Below are positions 5,347 through 7,526 of a stretch of 7,526 nt of DNA, in pieces. The translations under genes and the position numbers were made by a program. The notes beneath the pieces are model-generated. The model ran no database searches and had not been told where the DNA came from. It saw only the letters and a program-made list of their open reading frames with translations. Every line of letters starts with the position of its first letter. The stretch's first letter is position 1. The stretch is from Omnitrophica WOR_2 bacterium GWA2_47_8 (GTDB taxonomy: Bacteria > Omnitrophota > Gorgyraeia > Zapsychrales > GWA2-47-8): assembly GCA_001805375.1 (NCBI GenBank), contig MHFY01000029.1, positions 11,313-18,838 of the forward strand. Reading direction: 5' to 3'.

Positions 5347-7526
5347 ATGCGCCTCTCCGAAATCAGCATCCAGCGTCCGGTTTTAGCGTCGATGATGAGT
5401 TTAGGCCTGATCCTTTTCGGGGTCATTGGCTTAACACGTTTGCCGGTGCGTGAACTGCCTGACATTGACCCGCCGATCGTTAATGTCACGACGGTCTATA
5501 CCGGCGCAAGCGCCGCGGTCGTCGAGGCTCAGGTCACTGAAACGCTGGAGGATTCCTTGACATCCATTGAAGGCATCAAAAAGCTTACCAGCGAATCCCG
5601 CCAGCAGGTCAGCATCATCACCATTGAATTTGATCTTTCGCGCGAGATCGATGTCGCGGCGCAGGATGTGCGTGACCGTGTGGCCCGTGTGCGCGGAAGC
5701 CTGCCGGAGGATATTGAAGAACCTATCATCGCCAAACAGGATGCCAACGCCCAGCCGGTCATTTGGATCGCTATTTTCAGCGACCGTTATTCCACGCTTG
5801 AATTGACGTCGATGAGTGAGACCCTTATCAAAGACCGTCTGCAGACCATAAGCGGTGTCAGTTCGGTCATTTTCGGCGGGGCCAAACGCTTCGCCATCCG
5901 CATCTGGCTTGACGCCAAGAAAATGGCGGCGCGGGGGGTCACGGTTTTGGACGTGGAGCGTGCTTTAAGATCACAAAGCGTTGAATTGCCCAGCGGCTTG
6001 GTTGAGAACTGGCAGCGGTCGATGGCCATTGAGACCAAAGGCGAATTAAAAACTCCGGAAGAATATAATAAGCTTGTCATCAAGCAGGACAAGGCGACAT
6101 TTACCCGGCTCTCCGATATCGGCCATGCCGCCGTCGGGGTGGAGGATGAACGGTCGGTGGCGCGTTTCAGGTCCAAACCTTGCTTGGGGATCGGTGTCAT
6201 CAAACAATCCAAGGCCAACACCATCGAAGTGACCAAGGGTGTCAAGAAAGAGCTTGAGCGTCTGCGTTCGCTTCTGCCCAAGGGTGTGGAGACCGAGATC
6301 GCGTATGACGAATCGATCTACGTTGAGCACGCGATCAAGGAAGTCTGGGGAACATTGTTCATCGCGTTTTTGCTGGTCGTCCTGTCCATTTATGTCTTTT
6401 TGCATGATCTGCGTTCGACACTTATCCCGACGATCACGATCCCCGTTTCGATCATTTCCACGTTCGGTGTCCTTTACGCGTTAGGTTATTCCATCAATAT
6501 CGTGAGCATGCTCGCGTTCGTCCTGGCGATCGGTCTGGTGGTGGATGATTCTATTATTGTCTTGGAAAATATTTACCGGCACATCGAGCACGGCATGAAA
6601 CCGATGGACGCCGCTTTTCAGGGGATGAAAGAGATCGGGTTTGTCATCATTGCCACGACCGTCGCGCTGGTCGCTGTTTTTCTTCCGATGGCGTTCCAGA
6701 CCAGCGTGACGGGGAGATTGTTCATTGAGTTTGCCGTCGCGCTTTCCATGTCGGTCGTGGTCTCGGCCTTTGTCGCGCTGACATTGAGCCCCATGCTTTC
6801 GGCGCGGATCTTAAAACCCATCGGCCACGCTTCCAAGGGAAGCCTTTTGGGGCATTTCGAAAGATTTCTCATCAATACCACGCAGCGTTACCGCCGCGCC
6901 CTTCATTGGTCATTGAACCACGGTAAGGCCGTTATGGCATTGACCGCGGTGACCGTCGTATTGACCACCTTTTTCTTTTCGCAATTGAAGAGAGAGTTCA
7001 TGCCGGAGGAAGATAAGGGATGGCTCCTGGTCTTTGCCCTGGCGCCGGAAGGTTCAACGAGTGAATACACGGACCGCATGGTCCGCAAAATGGAGGACAT
7101 CGTCTCCAAGGTGCCGGAAGTGAAGGGATATTTTTCCGCCGTGGCCCTGGCCATGGGCAGTCCGGGCCAGCCGGCGCAAGGGATATCGTTCATTCAATTC
7201 AAAGAAAAACGCAAGCGCCATCTGCGCGACATTGTGGGCGGCCCGACGGGATTGGGCGGGCAGTTCTTTAACAATATCGAGGGGGCGTTCGTCATTCCCA
7301 TCATCCCCAAATCCATCGGCCGCGGGTTTAACCAGCCGTTCGAACTGGTCGTGCAGAGCCAGGACCTCGCGGCGCTCAATAAATACGCGGAGGCGCTGAC
7401 CAATAAATTGCGCTCGGCAGGGTTTTTGATGAACGTGCGCTCGACGTTTGAGATGAACAAACCGGAACTGCGGGTCAACATCGACCGCGACCGCGCCGCC
7501 GCCGTCGGGGTGACGGTTGAGGATAT
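5347..7526 (+). CDS. RND multidrug efflux pump, inner-membrane subunit (partial)
   Basis: The frame is open from the ATG at 5347 to the window edge: 726 codons, no stop. RND pumps of this HAE-1 type are about 1,020-1,050 residues, so roughly 300 are missing. The pump uses the proton gradient to expel compounds through the adaptor and an outer-membrane channel. Visible regions: TM1 (about 10-30), ELPDIDPP (38-45) and the first periplasmic porter domain (about 45-330), TM2 to TM6 (about 333-483), TM7 (about 526-547), then FMPEEDKG (551-558) and part of the second porter domain. The proton-relay pair is present as D400-D401 in GLVVDDSIIVLEN; the partner lysine lies in the later TM10, beyond the edge. 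It begins three bases after the adaptor stop with no good ribosome-binding site, so translational coupling is likely. No outer-membrane channel gene is seen; it may follow. Confidence 0.95.
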   Translation, partial: MRLSEISIQRPVLASMMSLGLILFGVIGLTRLPVRELPDIDPPIVNVTTVYTGASAAVVEAQVTETLEDSLTSIEGIKKLTSESRQQVSIITIEFDLSREIDVAAQDVRDRVARVRGSLPEDIEEPIIAKQDANAQPVIWIAIFSDRYSTLELTSMSETLIKDRLQTISGVSSVIFGGAKRFAIRIWLDAKKMAARGVTVLDVERALRSQSVELPSGLVENWQRSMAIETKGELKTPEEYNKLVIKQDKATFTRLSDIGHAAVGVEDERSVARFRSKPCLGIGVIKQSKANTIEVTKGVKKELERLRSLLPKGVETEIAYDESIYVEHAIKEVWGTLFIAFLLVVLSIYVFLHDLRSTLIPTITIPVSIISTFGVLYALGYSINIVSMLAFVLAIGLVVDDSIIVLENIYRHIEHGMKPMDAAFQGMKEIGFVIIATTVALVAVFLPMAFQTSVTGRLFIEFAVALSMSVVVSAFVALTLSPMLSARILKPIGHASKGSLLGHFERFLINTTQRYRRALHWSLNHGKAVMALTAVTVVLTTFFFSQLKREFMPEEDKGWLLVFALAPEGSTSEYTDRMVRKMEDIVSKVPEVKGYFSAVALAMGSPGQPAQGISFIQFKEKRKRHLRDIVGGPTGLGGQFFNNIEGAFVIPIIPKSIGRGFNQPFELVVQSQDLAALNKYAEALTNKLRSAGFLMNVRSTFEMNKPELRVNIDRDRAAAVGVTVED

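Noticed and set aside
5787..6281. Long antisense open frame of about 164 codons opposite the pump gene
   Set aside because: It lies wholly within a clearly coding RND gene, has no recognisable motifs and is explained by codon-position bias on the other strand.

Overview
The window reads as ordinary chromosome of a Gram-negative (diderm) bacterium. All seven genes lie on the + strand. The outer-membrane-oriented evidence is an RND efflux pump with a lipoprotein adaptor carrying a TolC-docking motif. The gene mix (DUF5674 protein, KirBac-type channel, BNR propeller) and the heavy load of palindromic elements between genes would fit an uncultured lineage such as Candidatus Omnitrophota. That assignment is an impression only, since no rRNA or marker gene is present.

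Layout. 1-219: gene-free; it holds the tail of a repeat copy (1-21), a structured palindromic element (59-183) and a probable promoter that would give a leaderless mRNA. 220-863: a two-gene unit, a DUF5674 protein and an unnamed 99-residue protein, overlapping by ATGA. 888-970: a second structured element related to the first. 971-1855: a KirBac-like channel whose K+ selectivity-filter signature is missing although the rest of the fold is intact. 1856-2124: a 269-base gap almost filled by two more palindromic elements (1860-1998 and 2031-2106). 2125-3309: a cytoplasmic BNR/Asp-box beta-propeller with the one strong Shine-Dalgarno of the window. 3310-3386: short CGTGAA-type inverted repeats ending in a T-run, likely a terminator. 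3387-3683: a ubiquitin-like MoaD/ThiS-family protein ending in Gly-Gly. 3684-3782: consensus promoter and operator. 3783-7526: an efflux operon of marR regulator, RND adaptor lipoprotein and RND pump; the pump runs off the right edge.

How they work together. The MarR protein probably represses its own operon by binding the inverted repeat just downstream of the -10 box, and releases it when an inducer is present. The adaptor and inner-membrane pump would then assemble with a TolC-type outer-membrane channel that is not encoded here. The propeller and the Gly-Gly protein sit next to each other and may belong to one pathway, but no E1-like partner is visible.

The two points most worth a second look are the filter-less Kir channel and the set of elaborately base-paired elements that occupy nearly every intergenic gap in the first 2.1 kb.
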